DNA of 5,463 nucleotides. It comes from DASPWW01 sp050697195. GTDB taxonomy: Bacteria; Actinomycetota; Thermoleophilia; Solirubrobacterales; 70-9. Shown one piece after another: positions 1 through 5,463 of this stretch. The DNA is taken from contig JBOGZL010000087.1 of assembly GCA_050697195.1 (NCBI GenBank), positions 1-5,463 on the forward strand, in the 5' to 3' direction. Below the pieces are notes generated by a model. The model ran no database searches and was not told the DNA's origin. It saw only the letters and a program-made list of their open reading frames with translations. The position numbers and the translations under genes were made by a program. Numbering within the stretch: position 1 is the stretch's first letter; the number at the start of each line of letters is the position of its first letter.

Positions 1-1
1 T

Positions 2-53
2 ACCCAGCCGCCGTTCTCCGGTCCCTGCTCGCGTGCGCCTGTAGACGCTGGGT
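2..53. repeat. Short inverted repeat downstream of cinA (7-bp arms)
   Basis: ACCCAGC at 2-8 is matched by its exact reverse complement GCTGGGT at 47-53, with a 38-base spacer. It lies in the only sequence visible downstream of cinA, whose stop is at 68-70. Bases 1-67 show no ATG, GTG or TTG on the minus strand that could begin a next gene. The arms could close a long stem-loop, or could be a chance match. There is no T-tract, so a classical intrinsic terminator is not supported. Without the sequence to the left it cannot be assigned a role. Confidence 0.2.
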
Positions 54-67
54 GAGATCGACGTCGC

Positions 68-1342
68 TCACAGCGGCGGCTCCTCGTCGCGCATCAGGTG
101 GCGGAGGAGATGCATCGCCACCGCGACGGAGCGATCGCGAACATCGGCCCGCCCGCCTGGGAGAACGGGCTCGCGGGCGAGCTTCGCCCCGCCGGCCCGC
201 TTCGCGCAGAAGCACACGTACCCGACCGGCTTTTCGTCCGACCCGCCGTCCGGCCCCGCGATCCCGGTGATCGCGCAGGCGACGTCGGCGTCGAAACGCT
301 CCAGGGCGCCGTCGGCCATCGCCTCGGCGACCTCGGGCGAGACCGCGCCGCGCTCGGCGATCAGCTCGGCAGGGACCCCGAGCAATTCCGACTTCGCATC
401 GTCCGAGTACGCCACCACCCCGCCGGCGAGGTGGCGGGAGGCGCCCGGCCGGTTGGTGAGCCGCGCCGCGAGCAACCCCCCGGTGCTCGACTCGGCGAGC
501 GCGATCCGGTGTCCCGACAGAAGCTCCGCGAGCTGATCGTCGATCGACTCGCCGTCGGCGCTGAACACGAACCGCCGGTGCCGCTCGGCGATCGCCTCCA
601 TCACCCGACCCGAGAGCGCCTCGTCCTCGGGCCTGTGGCGGACATCGACCACGAGCTCGGCCTGACGGAGGCAGGTCGTGATCTCGAGCGGCGAGAGGTC
701 GATGTCGGCCTCGAGCTCGCGAAGCGTCCTCGCAAGCTCGGACTCGGGGACGCCGAAGAGGCGGAGGGTGGCGGTCCGGTACGTGGTGGCGCGATCGAGC
801 ACCGCGCGGACCGGCCCCGTCGCGAGCGCCTGCGGCCACATCGCGTGCAGCTCACGCGGCGGGCCGGGAAGAACCATCACCACCGTGTCCCCGGCGGGCA
901 CGACCAGGCCCGGGGCCGTCCCCGCGGGATCGATCGTCGTCGCGCCCTCGGGGACCATCGCCTGCTTTCTGTTCGCGGCCCGAAGCGCCTCCTCGTCGAA
1001 GCTGTACCGGCGCGCGAAGGCTCGCAGGATCGCCGCGATCTTCTCCTCCATCTCGTCGTCGAGCACCATCTCCCGACCGGCGAAGCGGCCTACCACCTCC
1101 GCGGTGAGGTCGTCCGCGGTCGGCCCGAGGCCGCCGCTGGTGACGACCAACGCGGCCCCCTCGGAGGCGAGGAAGCGAAGCGCGGCCTCGAGGTCGGCGG
1201 CGCGATCCCCGACCGTGACGATGTGGGCCACGTCAACGCCCGCGTCCTCGAGCGCCTCGGAGATCCACGGGCCGTTGCGGTCGGTGATCCGGCCCGTGAG
1301 GACCTCGGTCCCGGTGACGACGATTCCCGCCCGGACGCTCAC
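68..1342 (-). CDS. cinA: CinA family protein: ADP-ribose pyrophosphatase / nicotinamide-nucleotide amidohydrolase
   Basis: This 424-residue protein has the usual CinA length and both family domains. The N-terminal MoaB/MogA-like (COG1058) domain, about residues 5-170, carries TGTEVLTG near 10-17, TSGGLGPTADDLT at 68-80, a GTAPGL turn near 141-146 and LPGPPRELHAMW at 158-169. A middle linking region follows. The C-terminal PncC-type amidase domain, about 268-420, has AESSTGG at 283-289, GGVVAYSDDAKSELLGV at 307-323 and TGIAGPDGGS at 359-368. In characterised relatives the C-terminal domain deamidates nicotinamide mononucleotide to nicotinate mononucleotide, and the COG1058 domain hydrolyses ADP-ribose; both are cytosolic NAD salvage or repair reactions. 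The amidase motif is usually AESCTGG; here Cys is replaced by Ser while the preceding Ser is kept. The chosen GTG start (1342-1340) overlaps the rodZ TGA as GTGA, suggesting translational coupling. Another in-frame GTG lies 6 bases upstream (1348). The frame stays open further upstream, but that part is the rodZ gene read out of frame. Confidence 0.95.
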   Translation of the reverse strand: MSVRAGIVVTGTEVLTGRITDRNGPWISEALEDAGVDVAHIVTVGDRAADLEAALRFLASEGAALVVTSGGLGPTADDLTAEVVGRFAGREMVLDDEMEEKIAAILRAFARRYSFDEEALRAANRKQAMVPEGATTIDPAGTAPGLVVPAGDTVVMVLPGPPRELHAMWPQALATGPVRAVLDRATTYRTATLRLFGVPESELARTLRELEADIDLSPLEITTCLRQAELVVDVRHRPEDEALSGRVMEAIAERHRRFVFSADGESIDDQLAELLSGHRIALAESSTGGLLAARLTNRPGASRHLAGGVVAYSDDAKSELLGVPAELIAERGAVSPEVAEAMADGALERFDADVACAITGIAGPDGGSDEKPVGYVCFCAKRAGGAKLAREPVLPGGRADVRDRSVAVAMHLLRHLMRDEEPPL

Positions 1343-2154
1343 CGGCACAGCCCGCCCGTGAAGTTCGCCTCCTCGACGCCCGCCGGCGTAACCCTGTAGG
1401 CGACGGCGTCGGCGGAGACCCTGGTCTCGGGGTCCCCGTTGACGAACACCCGTGCCGCCCCAGGGTCGAGCTCCAACCGGAAGCGCTTCGAGACATAGGG
1501 ACCGTCCTCGGCGCCCGCGGCGATGAGCTGGTCGGGAACGAGGACGTCGCCGTCCGCGTCCACCACGCATGCCTGGAGGTCCGAGGCGGCGACGAGCTTC
1601 ATGGTCACCTCCGCGGGAAGCTGCTGCGAGCCGCCCCGGTCGCTGCCGGCGCCGCCATCCCCCCCTCCGCCGCCGGAGCGCTTGCGCCCTGGCTTTTCGC
1701 GCTCCGCCTTCTCGGGACGGCGATCCGGCTCCTCGTCGCCGCCCGCCGTGAGGCCGAGCACGAGCAGCCCGAGCACCACGACCGCCAGGATCGCGCCGAT
1801 CACGAGCCGTCGCGGGCCCGGGGGCCTCGAGCCGTCGCGGGCTCCGCGGCCCTTCAGGAGCGGCTCGGCGAGCTCGTAGCTTCGCGTCGCGGGCTCTTCG
1901 TGGCGGTGCCGGAACTCGTCCACCAGCACCTCGGAGTCGAGGCCGAGGAGCTCCGCGTAGGCGCGGATGAACCCGCGCGTGTACGCGGGGCCGGGGAGGA
2001 CGTCCCACTCCTCGTCCTCGAGCGCGCGCAGGTACTTCCCGCGGATCTTCGTCCGCTCCTCGACCGTCTCGATGTCGATCCCGTGGCGCTTGCGCGTCTC
2101 GGCGAGGATCGAGCCGATCTCGAGCGGCGCGTCGCTGCCGGGGTGGGTCGCCAA
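1339..2154 (-). CDS. rodZ: RodZ-like protein: N-terminal helix-turn-helix, one membrane segment, C-terminal DUF4115
   Basis: The 271-residue product has the architecture that defines the RodZ family. Residues 12-81 form a Cro/C1-like (HTH_25) domain, with the family signature around LPGPAYTRGFIRAYAELLGL (53-72). The aromatic residues F62 and Y66 fall where RodZ homologues contact MreB. A basic stretch (101-116) precedes a single hydrophobic segment (about 117-137), implying a cytoplasmic N-terminus. A Gly-, Lys- and Asp-rich linker (about 139-180) leads to a beta-rich DUF4115-type domain (about 181-271). Known RodZ proteins anchor MreB filaments to the membrane and help set rod shape; MreB binding here is inferred. 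The start is TTG at 2154-2152, the first plausible start before the HTH, with a weak AGGG 5 bases upstream. It lies 19 bases after ftsK and its TGA overlaps the cinA GTG, so it is the middle gene of the operon. A generic membrane-bound XRE-type regulator is the alternative reading. Confidence 0.88.
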   Translation of the reverse strand: MATHPGSDAPLEIGSILAETRKRHGIDIETVEERTKIRGKYLRALEDEEWDVLPGPAYTRGFIRAYAELLGLDSEVLVDEFRHRHEEPATRSYELAEPLLKGRGARDGSRPPGPRRLVIGAILAVVVLGLLVLGLTAGGDEEPDRRPEKAEREKPGRKRSGGGGGDGGAGSDRGGSQQLPAEVTMKLVAASDLQACVVDADGDVLVPDQLIAAGAEDGPYVSKRFRLELDPGAARVFVNGDPETRVSADAVAYRVTPAGVEEANFTGGLCR

Positions 2155-2159
2155 AGCGA

Positions 2160-2163
2160 CCCT
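2160..2163 (-). promoter_or_regulatory. Weak ribosome-binding site for the TTG start of rodZ-like gene
   Basis: On the minus strand the bases AGGG lie within AATAGGG, five bases before the TTG start codon. This is a partial Shine-Dalgarno match inside the 19-base gap after the ftsK stop. A weak site and a TTG start together suggest modest translation, perhaps helped by ribosomes finishing ftsK. It supports TTG at 2154 as the start, because no ATG or GTG occurs in that frame near the family's expected N-terminus. Confidence 0.4.
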
Positions 2164-2173
2164 ATTCTCGCGC

Positions 2174-4705
2174 TCAGTCCCCCTCGGCGGCGCCAGGGGC
2201 GTCGTGCGCGGTGACCGGCTCGCGCTCGGGCTCCTGGTCTGCCTCGCCCTCGGCGTGCGGCGACGAGACCCGGTCGAGGACCCGCGGCAGCTCGCCCTCG
2301 GACACGAGCACCTGGCGTGGCTTGGACCCCTCGTACCCCGAGATCACGCCCCGGCGCTCGAGCATGTCGATCAGCCGCCCGGCGCGCGTGTATCCGACCC
2401 GCAGCCGGCGCTGGATCATCGACACCGACGCGGTCTGGGTCGAGACGACGAGCCGGACGGCCTCCGCGAGGAGGTCGTCCTCGTCCGGGGACAGCTCGCC
2501 CTCCGTCCCCTCGTCGGCCGGGTCGGGCTGCGCCTCGAGCAGCTCGTCGGCGAACTCGGGCTCACCCTGGCGACTCCAGTGCTTGGTCAGCTTCGCGATC
2601 TCGTCCTCGGTGATGAACGCGCCCTGGATCCGCTGGAGCTTCGAGGTGCCGGCGGGGCGGAACAGCATGTCCCCCTGGCCGAGGAGGGTCTCGGCGCCGC
2701 CCTGGTCGAGGATCACCCGCGAGTCGACCTGGGACGCGACCGCGAACGCGATCCGAGCCGGGATGTTGACCTTGATCGTCCCGGTGATCACGTCGGTCGA
2801 CGGGCGCTGGGTTGCGAGCACGAGATGGATCCCGACCGCGCGGGACTTCTGCGCGAGGCGGATGATCGAGTCCTCTACCTCGGTCGGGGCGATCATCATC
2901 AGGTCGGCGAGCTCGTCGATCACGCACAACACGTGTGGCAGCGGGGGCTCCCCCACCCGCTTTCGGGCCCGGTTCAGCTCCACGAGGCTGCGCGCCCGGA
3001 GCTTCCCCATCACCTCGTAGCGCGCCTCCATCTCCCCGATCAGGTTTGCGAGCACGTTCGCGGCGAGGCGCGGCTGGGTCACCACCGGGGTCAGCAGGTG
3101 GGGGACGTTCTCGTAGTGGTTCAGCTCCACCCGCTTGGGATCGACGAGCACGAGGCGGACGTCGTTCGGCGAGGCGTGCAGCAGGATCGAGCTGAGGATC
3201 GCGTTGATGCACCCCGACTTCCCCGACCCGGTCGTGCCGGCGACGAGCACGTGGGGCATCTTCGCGAGGTCCGTCCACACCGCGTGCCCGGCGATGTCCT
3301 TGCCGAGCCAGCCGACGATCGGCGACGACCCCTTCGGCCGCCCCTGGTAGATGTCGCCGAGGCGCACCAGCCGGCGGCGCTGGTTCGGGACCTCGACGCC
3401 GATCGCCTGCTTGCCCGGAATCGGGGCGAGGATGCGGATGTCGGTCGAGGCGAGCGCGTAGGCAAGGTCGTCCTTGAGCTGGGTGACCTTCGAGACCTTG
3501 GTCCCGGGGGCGAGGCGAAGCTCGTACCGGCTCACGTGGGGTCCGATCACGGTCCCGACCATCTCTGCCTCGACTCCGAAGTGGCCGAGGGTCTCGAGCA
3601 GCGCCCGACCGACGGCCTCGCGATCGCGCGTGTCGGGGCCCGGGTCGTGTCCGTCGCCCCGCTCGAGCAGCTCCCCGGACGGAGGCCTGTAGTCGATCTC
3701 CTCCGACTCCGTCACCTCGCCGCGACGCTCGCCCTGCGGCGTGCGCGCGACCTCGATCTCCTCGCGCGGCTCGGGCGGGACGTCCGGATCCTCGTCTTCG
3801 ACGTCGGGCGTCGTGATCGCCTCGTCGAAGCTCATCGGGACCGGTTCCCCGTCAGGGTCGGTGGCGGGCGGCAACGTGACGGTGATCTCGCCGGTCTTGG
3901 ACTCGTCGCCGTCGGGCTCGCCCTCGGGGCCGAGGAGCTCCGTCGCGATCGGCTCGGTCGACGCGACCCGGGTCAGGACCTTCTCGCCGTCGGGGGCCCG
4001 GCGCGAGCGCGTGGTCTCGCGGACCGAGGTGGCAAGGCCGAGCGCCCCGTCTCGGGCGTGCCCCCCCGCCCGCATCAGCGAGCGGATCAGGCCGGCGACC
4101 GTGGTGCCGCTGAGCAGCAGGAGGCCGGCGACGAGCAGAAGCACGGACAGGATGTGGGCACCGATGCGCTGAAACAGCGTCGTTGCGGCCCAGTACAGGG
4201 TCTCGCCCACGATCCCCCCGTGCTCGCTGAAGAAGTCGGAGTCGAAGTAGCCGCCGTGGCGCGCCGGGGCATCGGGGCCGAGCCCGGCCGTCTGCGCCGC
4301 GTACCCGAGCAGGATCGCCGCGAGGACGCAGATCCCGCCCGCGTTGACCGCTCCCGGCGAGGCGATGAACGGACGGAGCACGAGCGCGACGCCGGCCGCC
4401 CCGAGCGCCACCGGCACGAGGCTCGCAGCTGAGCCCGCGACGTAGGAGAGCGCGTCGACGGCGGCCGAGCCGACCCGGCCACCGTCCCAACCGGCGAAGA
4501 AGACGCACCCGAGGTATACGGAGATCGCTACAAGCGCGAGGCCGATGAGGTCGAGGTGGCGCTGCTCGAGGGCTCCGATCCCTCCCCATCCCTCCGGCTC
4601 GCGTCGGCGGGAGCCCTTCGCGCGACCCTTCGACCGCGCGCGGCTGGGCGCGCGTCGACGCGCGGACTTGCGACCACGCGTGCGCCGGTTCGATCTTTCG
4701 AACAC
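2174..4705 (-). CDS. ftsK: FtsK/SpoIIIE-family septal DNA translocase
   Basis: With the start taken at GTG 4705 the protein has 843 residues. An Arg/Lys-rich cytoplasmic N-terminus (about 6-35) precedes four membrane segments (about 51-71, 90-111, 122-140 and 181-207). An acidic, Pro-rich linker follows (about 250-360). The alpha/beta translocase region begins near 363. The motor has Walker A GTTGSGKSG (490-498), Walker B VLCVIDELAD (592-601), ATQRPSTDVITG (631-642) and DQGGAETLLGQGDML (667-681). A winged-helix gamma domain (about 745-802), which in FtsK reads chromosome-polarity motifs and contacts XerD, is followed by an acidic tail of about 40 residues. FtsK is a hexameric ATP-driven pump that clears DNA from the closing septum and promotes dimer resolution. 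The frame opens at GTG 4825, giving 883 residues, but those first 40 codons have atypical composition (13 end in A or T, including TTA) and would crowd the divergent promoters. Neither start has a good Shine-Dalgarno. The residue after the Walker A GKS is Gly; many homologues have Val. It is probably the first gene of the operon. Confidence 0.96.
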   Translation of the reverse strand: MFERSNRRTRGRKSARRRAPSRARSKGRAKGSRRREPEGWGGIGALEQRHLDLIGLALVAISVYLGCVFFAGWDGGRVGSAAVDALSYVAGSAASLVPVALGAAGVALVLRPFIASPGAVNAGGICVLAAILLGYAAQTAGLGPDAPARHGGYFDSDFFSEHGGIVGETLYWAATTLFQRIGAHILSVLLLVAGLLLLSGTTVAGLIRSLMRAGGHARDGALGLATSVRETTRSRRAPDGEKVLTRVASTEPIATELLGPEGEPDGDESKTGEITVTLPPATDPDGEPVPMSFDEAITTPDVEDEDPDVPPEPREEIEVARTPQGERRGEVTESEEIDYRPPSGELLERGDGHDPGPDTRDREAVGRALLETLGHFGVEAEMVGTVIGPHVSRYELRLAPGTKVSKVTQLKDDLAYALASTDIRILAPIPGKQAIGVEVPNQRRRLVRLGDIYQGRPKGSSPIVGWLGKDIAGHAVWTDLAKMPHVLVAGTTGSGKSGCINAILSSILLHASPNDVRLVLVDPKRVELNHYENVPHLLTPVVTQPRLAANVLANLIGEMEARYEVMGKLRARSLVELNRARKRVGEPPLPHVLCVIDELADLMMIAPTEVEDSIIRLAQKSRAVGIHLVLATQRPSTDVITGTIKVNIPARIAFAVASQVDSRVILDQGGAETLLGQGDMLFRPAGTSKLQRIQGAFITEDEIAKLTKHWSRQGEPEFADELLEAQPDPADEGTEGELSPDEDDLLAEAVRLVVSTQTASVSMIQRRLRVGYTRAGRLIDMLERRGVISGYEGSKPRQVLVSEGELPRVLDRVSSPHAEGEADQEPEREPVTAHDAPGAAEGD

Positions 4706-4803
4706 GTACGGTTCTTCGACGCCTGCACCCCCACCCCTTCGCGCAGAACAACTCCGCGACGGGCTCCGCTTCGCGTCCGCCGTCGCGGGGTTCCTGCCGG
4801 GCC

Positions 4804-4819
4804 GTAAAGAGTCGGTAAA
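4804..4819 (+). repeat. GTAAA direct repeat with 11-base period
   Basis: GTAAA occurs at 4804-4808 and again at 4815-4819, so the copies start 11 bases apart, about one helical turn. A second pair, CAGGT at 4825-4829 and 4835-4839, follows at a 10-base period. Binding boxes of OmpR/PhoB-type regulators are typically direct repeats on an 11-base period, and such a regulator is encoded immediately to the right. The copies are only 5 bases long, so chance is a real alternative. A role as an autoregulatory operator is inference. Confidence 0.25.
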
Positions 4820-4835
4820 TGTCACAGGTGGCCGC

Positions 4836-4853
4836 AGGTTTGCGCTCTAACCT
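4836..4853. promoter_or_regulatory. Inverted repeat AGGTT-N8-AACCT over the putative -10 region
   Basis: AGGTT at 4836-4840 and its reverse complement AACCT at 4849-4853 flank an 8-base spacer. The right arm is part of TAACCTA (4848-4854). That heptamer reads TAACCT on the plus strand and TAGGTT on the minus strand, both fitting the TAnnnT pattern of a -10 element. On the plus strand, transcription would start near 4860, just before the ATG at 4863, giving an almost leaderless message. The same spot could serve ftsK in the other direction. There is no good -35 for either, so the assignment is tentative. Confidence 0.3.
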
Positions 4854-4862
4854 AATGTGGTC

Positions 4863-5463
4863 ATGGTCACTAGCGAGGTGGCAACCGGGCGCGTGCTCGT
4901 CATCGAGGACGACGCCGAGATCGCCGACGTCCTGCGTCGCTTCCTGCGCCAGGAGGGCCACGAGGTGCGCACCGCCGTCGATGGCGAGGAGGCCCTCCCC
5001 GCCGCGACGGAGTTCGTCCCCGACCTCGTGATCCTCGACCTCGGGCTGCCCGGGATCGACGGCGTCGAGGTGTGTCGCCGCCTGCGCGCCGAGGGCGACG
5101 TCCCGATCCTGATCCTCACCGCCCGCACGGAGCTCGAGGACCGCGTCGAGGGGCTCGACAGCGGCGCCGACGACTACCTCTCAAAGCCGTTCGAGCGCCA
5201 GGAGCTGCTCGCCCGGATCCGCGCCCTGTTGCGCCGCCGCCCCCCGCGCGGCAGCGCGTCGCTGACGGTCGGCGACCTGAGCCTCAACCCGGACACCCGC
5301 GAGGTCGCCCGCGCGGAGCGCCGGATCGAGCTCACCAACCGCGAGTTCGAGCTCCTCGAGTACCTGATGCGCAACGAGCGGCTCGTGATCTCGCGCGAAC
5401 GCCTGCTCGAGGAGGTGTGGGGCTACGACCCGATGGCGATGACGAACACGATCGACGTCTTCA
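4863..5463 (+). CDS. OmpR/PhoB-family response regulator (3' end outside window)
   Basis: The first 200 codons are present and the frame is still open at the window edge. Residues 10-125 form a receiver domain: acidic pocket E15, D16 and D17, phospho-acceptor D59 in LVILDLGLPGIDG (55-67), switch T86 in LILTAR, and K108 in the DDYLSKPF motif (103-110). After a short linker, residues from about 133 form the winged-helix DNA-binding domain (LTNREFELLEYLM at 157-169, then RERLLEEVWGYD at 178-189). It breaks off in TNTIDVF, where the recognition helix begins. A full protein of this family would need about 25-35 more residues. The protein should be phosphorylated by a sensor histidine kinase, probably encoded just to the right, and then bind promoter DNA as a dimer. 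The ATG at 4863 was chosen; in-frame GTG codons at 4857 and 4878 are alternatives, and none has a convincing Shine-Dalgarno. Which signal it responds to cannot be told; the sequence resembles the MprA group only in a general way. Confidence 0.93.
   Translation, partial: MVTSEVATGRVLVIEDDAEIADVLRRFLRQEGHEVRTAVDGEEALPAATEFVPDLVILDLGLPGIDGVEVCRRLRAEGDVPILILTARTELEDRVEGLDSGADDYLSKPFERQELLARIRALLRRRPPRGSASLTVGDLSLNPDTREVARAERRIELTNREFELLEYLMRNERLVISRERLLEEVWGYDPMAMTNTIDVF

Larger units (their letters stand above)
4706..4862. promoter_or_regulatory. Divergent intergenic region between ftsK and the response regulator
   Basis: This spacer separates two genes read away from each other, so it should hold the promoters of both. 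Its right-hand part, about 4803-4862, is clearly richer in A and T than the rest of the window. I see no convincing -35 element on either strand. The best -10-like match is the near-palindromic TAACCTA at 4848-4854. If ftsK instead starts at 4825, the spacer shrinks to 37 bases and the promoters would overlap coding sequence. The part from 4706 to about 4800 shows no clear element of its own. Confidence 0.55.

Noticed and set aside
1..67. Start of a gene downstream of cinA, such as recA or a 2'-5' RNA ligase, which would be expected in related gene orders.
   Set aside because: No start codon on the minus strand and no recognisable peptide is visible in these bases, so any next gene must begin outside the window.
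98..1399. A 433-codon open frame on the plus strand, antisense to cinA.
   Set aside because: It shows the same Arg/Gly/Asp-rich shadow composition with no recognisable motif, while the minus strand carries complete CinA domains.
1343..2008. A possible 222-residue N-terminal extension of CinA in the same open frame.
   Set aside because: The extension is the rodZ gene read out of frame, composed of Arg/Gly/Pro-rich sequence. The CinA family domain begins immediately after the GTG at 1342.
1967..4432. An 821-codon open frame on the plus strand, antisense to ftsK and the 5' part of rodZ.
   Set aside because: Its product is a low-complexity run of Arg, Asp, His, Leu and Gly with no domain. Long antisense frames are expected opposite high-GC genes with few A/T third positions. 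The opposite strand encodes an unmistakable FtsK.
4820..4825. GTGACA on the minus strand as a -35 element for ftsK.
   Set aside because: It matches five of six bases of TTGACA, but the sequence 16-18 bases further on is GC-rich (GGCCCG and neighbours) with no -10 match.
3852..4961. A 369-codon minus-strand frame overlapping ftsK and the start of the response regulator.
   Set aside because: It is the ftsK sequence read in another frame: Arg-rich, without hydrophobic segments, and it conflicts with two well-supported genes.

Overview
The window is ordinary chromosomal DNA from a high-GC bacterium, most likely an actinobacterium. The gene order ftsK, rodZ-like, cinA and the strong G/C bias at third codon positions would suit a deep-branching class such as Thermoleophilia. 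That placement is an inference from layout and composition, not from any marker gene. I see no mobile element, CRISPR array, tRNA or rRNA, and no sign of a new defence or biosynthetic system.

Layout, left to right. Bases 1-67 are a short stretch just downstream of cinA with no recognisable gene. Three genes then lie on the minus strand and are read right to left as a compact operon: ftsK (septal DNA translocase, stop at 2174), a RodZ-like membrane-anchored helix-turn-helix protein (1339-2154, TTG start, 19 bases after ftsK) and cinA (68-1342, GTG start overlapping the rodZ stop by 4 bases). To the right is a divergent spacer, 4706-4862 if ftsK starts at 4705, or only 37 bases if it starts at 4825. 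It is the most AT-rich stretch of the window and holds small repeats and a near-palindromic -10-like element. From 4863 to the window edge, on the plus strand, runs the first 200 codons of an OmpR/PhoB-type response regulator, cut off inside its DNA-binding domain.

How the genes fit together. FtsK moves chromosome ends through the closing septum. RodZ-type proteins link the membrane to the MreB cytoskeleton, so the first two genes both concern cell division and shape. CinA is a pyridine-nucleotide repair and salvage enzyme that often sits in this actinobacterial neighbourhood, so its presence looks like conserved synteny rather than a shared pathway. The response regulator is divergent and probably belongs to a separate two-component operon continuing to the right. 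The points most worth checking are the true start of ftsK and the compact divergent promoter region.
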